From CAVWDU01 sp963840725 (GTDB lineage Bacteria > Pseudomonadota > Gammaproteobacteria > Pseudomonadales > Halieaceae): 52,290 bases of DNA. The notes under the pieces are model-generated. The model was not told where the DNA came from, ran no database searches, and worked only from the letters and a program-made list of their open reading frames with translations. Shown piece after piece: positions 35,886 to 43,818 of the stretch (the first letter of the stretch is position 1; each line of letters begins with the position of its first letter). The translations under genes were made by a program, and so were the position numbers. The DNA is taken from positions 1-52,290 of the forward strand of contig CAWIZY010000006.1 in the NCBI GenBank assembly GCA_963840725.1. Reading direction: 5' to 3'.

Positions 35886-36041
35886 CACTTCCGCCAGTGA
35901 ACAGGCAAAAGCTCGAATGATCTGTTCCTGGTCAGCCCTGGCCACATTGTCCACCACCAGCGTGCCACGCAAACCAACGGAGGGCTCATGCACGTGGATT
36001 ACCTTGAAGGGTCCGAATTAATCGTGAACGATTGCTGTCAT
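35875..36041 (-). pseudogene. Glu/Leu dehydrogenase relic fused to the gamma-subunit relic
   Basis: Starting at ATG 36041 the frame reads MTAIVHD, stop, then FGPFKVIHVHEPSVGLRGTL and VVDNVA, the N-terminal strand of hexameric Glu/Leu/Phe/Val dehydrogenases. It then jumps to EQIIRAFACSLAEVEQYI, which fits a later dehydrogenase helix (before PGPDMGT), and ends. It has an in-frame nonsense codon, an internal deletion and a missing C-terminal two thirds. The ATG overlaps a TGA that closes an upstream frame (RYDLANAPDPVPYSRFLRSK), so it once belonged to an operon. Confidence 0.5.
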
Positions 36042-36419
36042 TTTTTGGACCTCAGGAACCGGGAATACGGCACAGGGTCAGGAGCATTTGCCAAGTCATA
36101 CCTGATAACTTTAGCTCCTTTGGCGCGGTCTCGGTGCCGGTTGACGACGGCTGGTGGACTCAATCGAATTGTGGTTGATTTGAGTCAAGGGTCCCGGGTT
36201 AGGGCGGTGACCGTAAGCTCGCAATGCCGGGTTTTGGTAAGGCCGCAGCTATACTATAGTCACCGGCATCGCCAAGTTGAGTCTCCATATCGAGTATGAC
36301 GTCCTGGTCCTCAATGCAGGCGATGACTTTTACTGATATGAGGTCAGAGTGCAGGCTGAGTCACCACGCTCGCGAAAAGCCCAGAATTCCATCCTTTCGC
36401 ACGGCACACCTTCCCCGAG
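36042..36419. other. Decayed region upstream of the dehydrogenase relic
   Basis: The minus strand contains the end of an unidentified reading frame (about 36042-36140, GAKVIRYDLANAPDPVPYSR). The rest shows no coding pattern. I could not identify it. Confidence 0.35.
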
Positions 36420-36461
36420 TGGTGGCTACGGATAGACTTGAACCACTGACTGCAGCATTAT
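36420..36461 (-). tRNA. tRNA-Met 3' half (fragment, probable attachment-site scar)
   Basis: Read on the minus strand, these 42 bases match the 3' half of a bacterial elongator tRNA-Met: ATAATG from the anticodon loop and stem, a variable-loop GTCA, the T arm GGTTCAAGTC, and the acceptor end CGTAGCCACCA. The order and lengths align without gaps to the Escherichia coli tRNA that I recall. The D arm and 5' half are absent, and the T stem pairs poorly. It is therefore a fragment, not a working tRNA. Such 3' fragments are left when an element integrates into a tRNA gene. Confidence 0.6.
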
Positions 36462-36488
36462 AAAAGCATTGAGGCCTGGGCTACTGCT

Positions 36489-36692
36489 ATGGAAACCGTT
36501 AAGTTGTCTGCACTGATACAAAGCGGTTTACGGGAGGCCGTGGAGCAGGCGGCCCGCAGCTACCATGCTCACCTGATGATTGCAGGTAACGGCCCCTACC
36601 AGATCGTGGTGGAGATCGCCGAGCTCGATGCGTTGGCATTCAAGGCGTCGGTGGACGCCGCAGCCTGCGGCGCGATCCGGTGGTCACCCTGA
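36489..36692 (+). CDS. Unrecognised short reading frame (doubtful)
   Basis: A 67-codon frame (METVKLSALIQSGLREAVEQ, then NGPYQIVVEIAELDALAFKA) has protein-like composition with one amphipathic helix and two strands. There is no recognised domain and no convincing ribosome site. It may be a small gene or a decayed end. The rest of 36462-36770 holds nothing I can name. Confidence 0.3.
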   Translation: METVKLSALIQSGLREAVEQAARSYHAHLMIAGNGPYQIVVEIAELDALAFKASVDAAACGAIRWSP

Positions 36693-36770
36693 GTCCGACA
36701 GAATGTCAATCGCCATGTCTCATTGGGAGTTTCATCTATCGGTGAGATACGGCATTGGCTGTACTAACTC

Positions 36771-37493
36771 TCACCCGCGTGCTCTCACCAGCGTCGTCGA
36801 CATGGCGGACAGGGTTCGTGACCGGCGATGGCCGGGCACGAAGCGCTGTGATATGTCGAAATACTGAAGCGCATCCACAAGCCCAGGGTCACGGGGACGA
36901 AGCCAACGCCACCGGGGAAGGGGAAACAGCTTTAAACATCCGCCGGGCTTCAGCACCCTGGCCGTCTCCTTAAAGACGTCGGCGAGCACGCGCTCATCCC
37001 CGAGCCATACCCAAAGGAGAAAGCCGCAGAGTATCTCGTCCACGCTCTCGTCTGCGAATGGCAGGGACTCGGCTTTCGCATCCAGGGCCCGTTCAAGGCC
37101 GGGTGGGTCGCTGAGGAACCTGCCGCTACCACCTGTCCAGCGCGCGAGCAAACGGTCGCTGACTCCTGGGCTCAGCGGTTCGGCCAATACCGGGTCGACA
37201 CCGTAGAACTCGATGCCCGCCGCCCGGCAGGCCTGGAACATGGAGTCGGGCGCGTAGGGTGTATATCCGCAGGCCAGGTCTACCACGCGCTTGCCTTCCA
37301 GTGACGCCAGCACCGCAGCGCCCGCATGATTGCGGTAGAACATGCGGCGGTAGGTAGAGAAGGAACGCGCCGTATGCACAATGTCGACGCCCAGCAGGCG
37401 CATACCGCCCAAGGCATGATGCATTAGTGCAAACGAAGTATCCGCCAGGGGGGCACCCAGCCGGTCGGTGATCGATGCATCTGGTGTGTTCAT
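36771..37493 (-). CDS. Class I SAM-dependent methyltransferase
   Basis: The 240-residue protein has the Rossmann-type methyltransferase core: motif I VVDLACGYTPYAPDS, an acidic end of strand 2 (EFYGVDPVLAE), ESLPFADESVDEILCGFLL (motifs II/III with the methyltransferase-like DEIL), and the post-motif helix ETARVLKPGGCLKLFPL. The N-terminal 70 residues (ALMHHALGGMRLLGVDIVHT) form a helical cap. Length is normal. Small-molecule methylation is likely, but the substrate is unknown. It has no operon partner. The C-terminal end lies close to a tRNA scar. Confidence 0.82.
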   Translation of the reverse strand: MNTPDASITDRLGAPLADTSFALMHHALGGMRLLGVDIVHTARSFSTYRRMFYRNHAGAAVLASLEGKRVVDLACGYTPYAPDSMFQACRAAGIEFYGVDPVLAEPLSPGVSDRLLARWTGGSGRFLSDPPGLERALDAKAESLPFADESVDEILCGFLLWVWLGDERVLADVFKETARVLKPGGCLKLFPLPRWRWLRPRDPGLVDALQYFDISQRFVPGHRRSRTLSAMSTTLVRARG

Positions 37494-37767
37494 TGCCGAC
37501 GCCGTGAAAGCTGCAAGACTAAAACCTTATGCGAGTATCCGTGTCACCATAACCCGAACCGCAGTCACCCGCCAAGCTGATGGAGAAATTGCAGGCGCAC
37601 GATTGAATTGTAATTGTAAGAAAACCGCTATTTAACCGTAACTTCCACGTAACTGCACCGCAACACTTATTCTCCATGCTGTTTGTCACGGGCGAATTGT
37701 CCTACTGCGATAGCGATCTGTTTGCCCACAGAAACTTTGATCATGCCGATGGCGATGGAGATCTGGA
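37494..37767. other. Divergent promoter region
   Basis: The methyltransferase and PEP-CTERM genes are divergent, so this stretch holds both promoters. Its only recognisable element is the direct-repeat array at 37637-37665. A TATTCT sequence at 37668-37673 may be a -10 box for the rightward promoter. Confidence 0.4.
37637..37665 (+). promoter_or_regulatory. Pho-box-like direct repeats
   Basis: Three 7-base units (CGTAACT at 37637, CGTAACT at 37648, CGCAACA at 37659) repeat with an exact 11-base period. A 7-base repeat with 4-base gaps is the layout of PhoB/OmpR-family sites. The units resemble the TGTAAC form of Pho boxes more than CTGTCAT. The array lies 103 bases upstream of a PEP-CTERM gene that precedes phoX, so phosphate control is plausible but not proven. 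Confidence 0.45.
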
Positions 37768-38283
37768 ATGAGCGTATTGAGTAGAAAACTGTGTGCCTCT
37801 GTACTGATGGTTCTAAGCCTCGGTATGCATGGCGCCGCAAATGCCGGACCGGTGACGGACATCTTTGGTGTGCTCATTGAGACCGGCCCTTGGGCTGGCG
37901 AAGCGGGGTCTCTTACCCTGAACTACGATGACGGCGATGTCATGGGCGTAGGCGAGGAGTTTCTCGAGAGCAGCCTGTTCGATATGGTGCTGGAGATTTC
38001 AGGCCTGGTCTTCGGCAAGACCGACGACCTGGACTACCCGGTCGCACCGCTACTGGGGTTTGTCAACGGCTTACTCGACTCACTGGATTTTGTGACCCTT
38101 GATCCCAGCGTCAAGGTCGCTCGCCTGGAGGGTTTTCCCATTATCGATGGTGAGTACCGGATGCGGTCTTTTGCCCCGGCTGCCGTGCCGGTGCCCGGTA
38201 CCGCACTACTGGCACTGATAGGCTTGACCTTGGTGCTCCACGCTCGAAGGAACCGACTTCCTGAGCGGCGATCTGCCTGGTAG
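37768..38283 (+). CDS. PEP-CTERM-type exported protein
   Basis: The 171-residue protein has a signal peptide (LSRKLCASVLMVLSLGMHGAANA), a small beta-rich domain with acidic strands (LTLNYDDGDVMGVGEEF), and a C-terminal sorting tag. The tag is VPVPGTALLALIGLTLVL followed by HARRNR, a variant of the VPEP-membrane helix-Arg-rich signal recognised by exosortase. No exosortase gene is in the window. It lies 167 bases before phoX on the same strand. Function unknown; probably a surface or matrix protein. Confidence 0.8.
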   Translation: MSVLSRKLCASVLMVLSLGMHGAANAGPVTDIFGVLIETGPWAGEAGSLTLNYDDGDVMGVGEEFLESSLFDMVLEISGLVFGKTDDLDYPVAPLLGFVNGLLDSLDFVTLDPSVKVARLEGFPIIDGEYRMRSFAPAAVPVPGTALLALIGLTLVLHARRNRLPERRSAW

Positions 38284-38450
38284 CCCGGGGTATTGATTCG
38301 GCGCAATCAGTGTTTTGCTAGCTGGGCGCGCTGACGAATTTGCTTCATTTAACTCACACATCCGCGCAAAAAACCGTTGATACGCTTTCGCAATCGACGA
38401 CTGTGCGCCGGTACAGAAAACCCTTTTCAGATTGTATCGAGGAAGAGAAC

Positions 38451-40307
38451 ATGGCCCACGATGATCAAGTCAGCAACAAGTCGGGAAATCGCAGATTTGC
38501 CGACGTTCTGGAAACCTACACACGGCGTCGGACGGTGGTGGCGGGGGGGCTGGCCCTGGCGGCCAGTAGCTTTCTCGCGCCGGGCGTCGCGTTGGCTCGG
38601 GGCGACCGCGCAGATCAGCCGAGCTCGTCACGGAACCGTCGCGGCGAGATTAATTTCAGGCCGGTCGCTATCGAGGATGGAAGCGGTCCGATGCCGGCGA
38701 TATCGGATGATTATGAGTACGAAGTGCTGATTCCCTGGGGAACCCCGCTGGACGATCAGACGGCTGAGTACGCCGGCGACCCTGACTCCCGCCCCACGTC
38801 GGTGCAGCAAGCTCGTCAGATCGGTATAGGCCATGACGGCATGCACTTCTTCCCGGCGAGGAGTTGGGGACATGCCAGGGGAACCCTGTGTATCAATCAT
38901 GAGTTTGGTCGCAACAGCCACGTCTTGGGCAAGAACGCCCCGGAGTCGATCGAAGATGTTTTGCTCTCGCAGCACGCCCATGGCGTCAGCGTGGTCGACA
39001 TCGATGCGATCGATGGCAAGTGGAAGGTCAATCCCTACAGCCGCAGAAACCGACGTGTACACGTCAATACACCCGTTGTTTTCAGTGGGCCCGTGGCAGG
39101 TTCCGACTGGATCTATCCAGAGGACGATGCGAAGGGCACTGTCAACAATTGTGCAAACGGTTACACGCCCTGGGGCACATACCTTACCTGCGAGGAAAAC
39201 TTCAATGGCTATTTTGGGGCTTTAGACGATATCGAGGAAACCGAAGCCCGCCAACGCTATGGATTTACGAAGGATGGCTTCGGGTATGGCTGGCATCTCT
39301 TCGACCCCCGTTTTGACCTCAATAGCGCTGCGCATCCCAATGAAGAGAACCGCTTTGGGTGGGTTGTGGAGATCGACCCCAATGATCCCGAGAGTAAGCC
39401 TGTGAAACGCACCGCGCTCGGTCGGTTCAAGCACGAAGGCGTTGCTCTGGTCATCGGCAAGGGCGGCCGTGCAGTCGCGTATATGGGTGATGACCAGCGC
39501 TTTGACTACATCTACAAGTTTGTCTCTAGCCGCAACCATCGCTCAATGCTCGCCCAGGGCTTGAGTCCCCTGGATCACGGCGCATTGTACGTGGCGCGCT
39601 TCAATGATGATGGCACTGGCGATTGGCTGGAAATCACGATAGATAATCCGGCGCTGGCCGAGCGATTTTCCTCTCAGGCAGAGGTGCTGACATACACACG
39701 CATCGCTGCCGATTTGCTGGGTGCTACACCGATGGACCGTCCGGAATGGACCACGGTCGGGCCCGACGGAGATGTGTTTTGTACACTGACCAATAATAGT
39801 CGCCGCACGGTACCGGACGCGGCTAACCCACTGGCGCCCAACGCCGACGGCCACATTATTCGGTGGAAAGACTCCCGGCGGCATGTAGGGACCACGTTCG
39901 AGTGGGATATTTTTATTATCTCCAAGGACACGCACGAGGAGGGCGACGAGCGCACCTTCAGTGACCCCGATGGACTCTACGTTGATCCGGATTCGCGGAT
40001 GTTCATCGAGACCGACGGTGGTCAGAAAAAAGGTCTCAACAACCAGTTGCTGGTTTGTTCCGCGCGCGGTGGGAACAATGACGGCAATACCCTGGATGTG
40101 CGCCGCCTGTTTACCGGCGTTACCGGAGACGAAATAACGGGACTGACCATGACCCGGGACCGCCGAACGCTATTCATCAATACGCAGCACCCGGGTAATG
40201 GTGACCCTGCTCTCACCAATTTCCCTGCTCCACTGGACGGGGTCACTATACCGCGTGACTGCACCCTGGTGATACGAAGGAAAGACGGCGGTGTGATCGG
40301 CTCCTGA
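38451..40307 (+). CDS. phoX: PhoX-type (DUF839) alkaline phosphatase
   Basis: The start at 38451 has GAGGAAG upstream and gives a Tat signal (TYTRRRTVVAGGLALAASSF). The frame is open further upstream without a better site. The 618-residue protein matches the calcium/iron-dependent PhoX family: GDPDSRPTSVQQARQIGIGH, FGRNSHVLGK, the metal-binding NGYTPWGTYLTCEENFNGYF, RFGWVVEIDPNDPES, and a KHEGVALVIGKGGRAVAYMG blade. Exported by Tat, it frees phosphate from organic esters in the periplasm or outside. It follows a PEP-CTERM gene, both perhaps under a Pho-box-like array, and is closed by a strong terminator. Confidence 0.88.
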   Translation: MAHDDQVSNKSGNRRFADVLETYTRRRTVVAGGLALAASSFLAPGVALARGDRADQPSSSRNRRGEINFRPVAIEDGSGPMPAISDDYEYEVLIPWGTPLDDQTAEYAGDPDSRPTSVQQARQIGIGHDGMHFFPARSWGHARGTLCINHEFGRNSHVLGKNAPESIEDVLLSQHAHGVSVVDIDAIDGKWKVNPYSRRNRRVHVNTPVVFSGPVAGSDWIYPEDDAKGTVNNCANGYTPWGTYLTCEENFNGYFGALDDIEETEARQRYGFTKDGFGYGWHLFDPRFDLNSAAHPNEENRFGWVVEIDPNDPESKPVKRTALGRFKHEGVALVIGKGGRAVAYMGDDQRFDYIYKFVSSRNHRSMLAQGLSPLDHGALYVARFNDDGTGDWLEITIDNPALAERFSSQAEVLTYTRIAADLLGATPMDRPEWTTVGPDGDVFCTLTNNSRRTVPDAANPLAPNADGHIIRWKDSRRHVGTTFEWDIFIISKDTHEEGDERTFSDPDGLYVDPDSRMFIETDGGQKKGLNNQLLVCSARGGNNDGNTLDVRRLFTGVTGDEITGLTMTRDRRTLFINTQHPGNGDPALTNFPAPLDGVTIPRDCTLVIRRKDGGVIGS

Positions 40308-40331
40308 TGACGGTGGCCTGGCGCTTACCTT

Positions 40332-40380
40332 AAGGTTGAGGGCCGAGTAAAAACAAGTTTTTACTCGGCCCTCAACCTTT
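40332..40380. terminator. Strong bidirectional intrinsic terminator
   Basis: A perfect 23-base inverted repeat (40332-40354 and 40357-40379) with only AA between the arms, A-rich at one base and T-rich at the other (CCTTTTTCG after the stem). It ends the phoX transcript and could block leftward transcription too. Confidence 0.9.
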
Positions 40381-40488
40381 TTCGTTTCACCAGCAGCATC
40401 GCCGGCTTCTATAATCACACTATAAGTGCGGGACAATCTGGTAGAGTGTCGGTCCGGAAAATCTACCAGAAAAACCCAGGAGCAAGAC

Positions 40489-41328
40489 GTGCAGCCCAGC
40501 GAATTCAGCGACATCCTCTACCAACTCGATAGCGACGGCATCGTCACTGTCAGCATGAACACCCCGCAGCGCAAGAACGCCATCAGCGCTTTGACCGCGC
40601 TGGAACTGCAGTGGGCGGCGCGGCACTTTCAAGAGGATAACAACGCGCTGGCCATGATACTGACCGGTGCGCCTGACGCGTCCGCTGAGCCCTCGCGTCA
40701 GGCCTTCAGCAGTGGCGGGTATTTCGTCCCCGGCGTCTACGACGATGTACCTGAGGAAATCATGGCCCAGGTCGACCTGACCGATATTGCGATGAAGGCC
40801 ACCGTGTTGGAGTTTTTCGGCTGCGATAAACCGGTGTTGGCAGCGGTCAATGGCCTGGCCATCGGCGGTGGAATAACCCTGCCTCTGGCGGTTGCCGATC
40901 AGGTTTACCTGTCGGAGCACGCCTGGGCGCGGTTGCCGTTCGCGAGCCTGGGTATCTCGGCGGAACTGGGCTCGACCTACATGCTGCCACGGTTGCTGGG
41001 CATGCAGAAGGCGAAAGAATTGTTGTTCTACCCGGAAAAGCTCGAAGCACGAAAACTGGTGGAGCTAGGTCTTGCCAACGCGGTGCTGCCCCATGATGAG
41101 TTGCTGTCCTACACGCGAGACCGGGCCCTGCAGCTGGTACCGCCTCGTGGCGCAGGTGCATCTATTCGCGCCATGAAGCGGGCCGTGCACCTGCAGCAGG
41201 TAAGTGAACTCACCCGGGCGCTGGACCTCGAGAACGAGGCCCTGAACGCGCTCATGAAGACCGAGGACTTCGTCGAGGGCCTGATAGCTCGTGTGGAAAA
41301 ACGGGAGCCGGTGTTCAAGGGTCGCTAG
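40489..41328 (+). CDS. Enoyl-CoA hydratase/isomerase (Delta3-Delta2 isomerase type)
   Basis: The GTG at 40489 is chosen because AGGAG lies six bases upstream and the product starts VQPSEFSDILYQLD; the frame is open back to 40426 without a site. The 279-residue crotonase-fold enzyme has the oxyanion-hole segments FSSGGYF and NGLAIGGGITLPLA, and the catalytic region FASLGISAELGSTYMLPRLLG with one glutamate, the pattern of Delta3,Delta2-enoyl-CoA isomerases rather than two-glutamate hydratases. It likely handles unsaturated acyl-CoAs in the cytoplasm. It is a single gene, followed by an 8-base inverted repeat at 41337-41370. Confidence 0.87.
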   Translation: MQPSEFSDILYQLDSDGIVTVSMNTPQRKNAISALTALELQWAARHFQEDNNALAMILTGAPDASAEPSRQAFSSGGYFVPGVYDDVPEEIMAQVDLTDIAMKATVLEFFGCDKPVLAAVNGLAIGGGITLPLAVADQVYLSEHAWARLPFASLGISAELGSTYMLPRLLGMQKAKELLFYPEKLEARKLVELGLANAVLPHDELLSYTRDRALQLVPPRGAGASIRAMKRAVHLQQVSELTRALDLENEALNALMKTEDFVEGLIARVEKREPVFKGR

Positions 41329-41443
41329 CCTGAGCTGTCAGCGCCCGGGGCGACGCGGTGCCGCGCTGACCTCCAGTACCAGTGCACCGGACGCCAGTGG
41401 TCGACCGCCCTCGGCATGCACCGCGAGCACTCGCCGGCGCGCC

Positions 41444-41712
41444 AACTACCGGTTCCACTCTATGCTGCTTGCCCTGACTGCGGTGATTCAGAGGTGCCCT
41501 AGCAACGAACGCCACAGTCAGTTCAGAGTCGCTGCCGAACCTGTTAGGCTAACGGGTCAGAAGCGTAGCGTTGGAATCATAGCGGTGCGCCCGCTCTTGC
41601 GGGTTTTCTCCCCTCTGGGGACGTTCACACCTTGCACAGGTGGCACCTCAATTCCATCAGAACGGGCGTTCCACGATGACGCCTTAATGGGAAGAACAGA
41701 CTTGTCTGTTCG
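41444..41712 (+). repeat. Direct repeat copy 1: symporter gene tail plus trailer
   Basis: Matches 43473-43746 closely by eye (roughly 85-90 percent). It begins with NYRFHSMLLALTAVIQ, a broken version of the symporter's last codons (NYRLHSMLLLALTAVIVIAF), and continues through a shared trailer with the hairpin CCCGC-TCTT-GCGGG-TTTT at 41590-41607. It shows that a symporter gene, or its 3' end, was duplicated in tandem and all but the end of the first copy was lost. Confidence 0.8.
41590..41607 (+). terminator. Intrinsic terminator in repeat copy 1
   Basis: CCCGC stem with TCTT loop and GCGGG followed by four T. The same hairpin follows the intact symporter gene. Confidence 0.6.
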
Positions 41713-41954
41713 TCGCAGAGGGGGCAATGCGAGGGCAGCCGTATGGTGGATTGCGCTCCTTCAACGCATTGTGCAATGAGATTAGGGTAGATGGCTTGGT
41801 GATGATTTCTGCTCGTACTATCCATCGGGAAGACAGAAACAGGGCCATGAAGCCGCACAGTCAGTGCACTGACTACCGAAATTCCTGTCGCCCCAGCCCC
41901 ATCAGGACGGCTCTGCCACTTACCCTTGAACTGACGTAGAAACGGGTTGTCGAT

Positions 41955-43538
41955 ATGCCTGCTTTCACCCTGCACAGACTCGACCTTGCCATCATAATCG
42001 GCTACATCCTATTCAGCATCGCGATAGGTCTGTACCTCTCACGTCGGCACGACAGTGCCGAAGACTACTTCCTGGCCGGTCGCTCTATGCTATGGCCGTT
42101 TATCGGCATTTCCCTGTTTGCCTCGAATATATCCAGTACAACACTTATCGGCCTGTCCGGTGAGGCGTACTCTCACGGCATCGCGGTGTTCAACTATGAG
42201 TGGATGGCGGCTGTGGTGTTGGTGCTGTACTGCATTTTCATTCTTCCAACCGTGTTGAGATCAAGACTGTACACCATGCCGGAATTCCTCGAACGGCGGT
42301 ATAATAAGGCCGCCCGCCGCTACTTTTCCGCGCTCACCATCTTTCTCAATATCGTGATCGATACAGCCGGCAGCCTTTACGCAGGTGGTCTGTTCCTGAA
42401 ACTGGTCTACCCGGACATACCCATCGCCCACAGCGTGGCCTTCATTGCCGTTTTAGCCGGCATTTACACCATCGCGGGCGGTCTTGCCGCTGTGATCTAT
42501 ACGGATGCATTGCAGTCACTGCTTATCGTCGTCGGCTGTTCAGCGATAGCGCTCCTTGCGCTGGACAAGGTGGGGGGCTGGGATGTGTTGCTGGACACGG
42601 TAGCGCCTGAAAAACTCAGTCTAATCAGGCCCTGGGATGATCCCAGTGTGCCCTGGCCCGGCCTCATCACGGGCGTATTCCTGCTCGGTTTCTACTTCTG
42701 GTGCACCAACCAGTTCATGGCGCAGCGAGTGCTGTCTGCGAAGAGTGTCGATCACGGCCGTTGGGGCGCTTTATTTGCCGGCTTTCTCAAACTCCCGGTG
42801 CTGTTCCTGATGGTTTTGCCAGGATCCTTCGCGATTGTGTTGTATCCCGATCTGCCCAACCCTGACCTGGTGTTTCCAACGCTGATCTTCGATCTGCTGC
42901 CCGTCGGCGTCATAGGCATCGTAACCGCCGGATTCCTCGCAGCACTGATGTCACAGATAGATTCGACGTTGAATTCCGCCGCCACCCTGGTAACCATGGA
43001 CTTCGTGCTGGATCGATACCCCGGTCTAAGCCCGCATCAACTGATGCGCATCGGCCAATTGGTAACCTTTGCTTTCATGGTTCTCAGCGTACTCTGGGCG
43101 CCCCACATCGAAAACTTCGGCTCCTTGTTCAAATACCTGCAGAAAATCCTGTCCTACGCCGTGCCACCGGTGCTGGTGCTGTTCGTGTTCGGGTTCTTTT
43201 CCCGGCGTGCAAACTCTGCGGGTGCGAAGGCCACTCTCGCACTCGGCAGTCTGGCTGGTGCAGGGCTGTTCGTTACAATCGAGATTCTCGGCATATGGAG
43301 TTTACACTTCCTGTACGTCGCCCCTGTCCTGTTTTGTATCTCGGGCGTCATCATGGTGATCGCCAGTCACCTGACAAACGCGCCGGATGCCGGCAACCTC
43401 GATGGCTACACCTGGTCCCCACGGGAGTACAGTGAGGACTCGCGAACACTCGCCGGTACACCGTGGTGGGCTAACTACCGGTTACACTCCATGCTGCTGC
43501 TGGCCCTGACTGCGGTGATTGTGATTGCGTTCTGGTAA
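41955..43538 (+). CDS. Sodium:solute symporter (SSS/SGLT family)
   Basis: A 527-residue membrane protein with about thirteen hydrophobic helices. SSS hallmarks are present: LFASNISSTTLIGLSGEAY in the second helix, ALTIFLNIVIDTAGSLYAGG, the tight YTIAGGLAAVIYTDALQ segment, FYFWCTNQFMAQRVLSAKSV, and GIVTAGFLAALMSQIDSTLN, where the Ser residues normally bind sodium. Similarity is to sugar (SGLT-like) carriers rather than proline or pantothenate types. It imports a solute with sodium across the inner membrane; the substrate is unknown. It is flanked by two direct repeats derived from its own 3' end and is followed by a hydrolase gene. Confidence 0.9.
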   Translation: MPAFTLHRLDLAIIIGYILFSIAIGLYLSRRHDSAEDYFLAGRSMLWPFIGISLFASNISSTTLIGLSGEAYSHGIAVFNYEWMAAVVLVLYCIFILPTVLRSRLYTMPEFLERRYNKAARRYFSALTIFLNIVIDTAGSLYAGGLFLKLVYPDIPIAHSVAFIAVLAGIYTIAGGLAAVIYTDALQSLLIVVGCSAIALLALDKVGGWDVLLDTVAPEKLSLIRPWDDPSVPWPGLITGVFLLGFYFWCTNQFMAQRVLSAKSVDHGRWGALFAGFLKLPVLFLMVLPGSFAIVLYPDLPNPDLVFPTLIFDLLPVGVIGIVTAGFLAALMSQIDSTLNSAATLVTMDFVLDRYPGLSPHQLMRIGQLVTFAFMVLSVLWAPHIENFGSLFKYLQKILSYAVPPVLVLFVFGFFSRRANSAGAKATLALGSLAGAGLFVTIEILGIWSLHFLYVAPVLFCISGVIMVIASHLTNAPDAGNLDGYTWSPREYSEDSRTLAGTPWWANYRLHSMLLLALTAVIVIAFW

Positions 43539-43746
43539 CGAACGCCAGAGTGAGTTCAGAGTCGCTGCCGAACCTGTTAGGCTAACGCGTCAGAAGCGTA
43601 GTGTTGGAATCATAGCGCTGCGCCCGCTCTTGCGGGTTTCGTCCCTTCTGGGGACGGCCGCACCTTGCACAGGTGGCACTTCAATCTGATCAGAGCAGGC
43701 GCGCCACGATGACGTCTTGATGGGAAGCACAGACATTTTTGTTCGT
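43473..43746 (+). repeat. Direct repeat copy 2: symporter gene tail plus trailer
   Basis: The intact copy of the repeat described at 41444-41712. It includes the last 22 codons of the symporter, its stop at 43538, and about 200 bases of trailer with the terminator at 43623. Confidence 0.8.
43623..43639 (+). terminator. Intrinsic terminator after the symporter gene
   Basis: CCCGC-TCTT-GCGGG hairpin followed by TTT, 85 bases after the stop codon. Conserved in the duplicated copy at 41590. Confidence 0.65.
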
Positions 43747-43818
43747 TTCACCCTTGGCCAGCGCACTATGTGACGCTAAAAACCCCAACGGAACCCTTCA
43801 ACTTGCGGGAGTAAAACC

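Larger units (their letters stand above)
41329..41954. other. Intergenic region containing direct-repeat copy 1
   Basis: No functional gene. The region carries a second, damaged copy of the 3' end of the downstream symporter gene and its trailer (41444-41712). The remaining sequence, 41713-41954, shows no coding or repeat pattern. Confidence 0.5.

Noticed and set aside
37494..37767. Classical CTGTCAT Pho box
   Set aside because: TGTCAC occurs at about 37540 and 37685, but without a second unit at 11 bases; only the CGTAACT array has the right period.
41625..41975. 116-codon minus-strand frame with Cys pairs (CPLC, CHLC) resembling a zinc finger
   Set aside because: It runs across the damaged direct repeat; the equivalent stretch in the intact repeat is non-coding.
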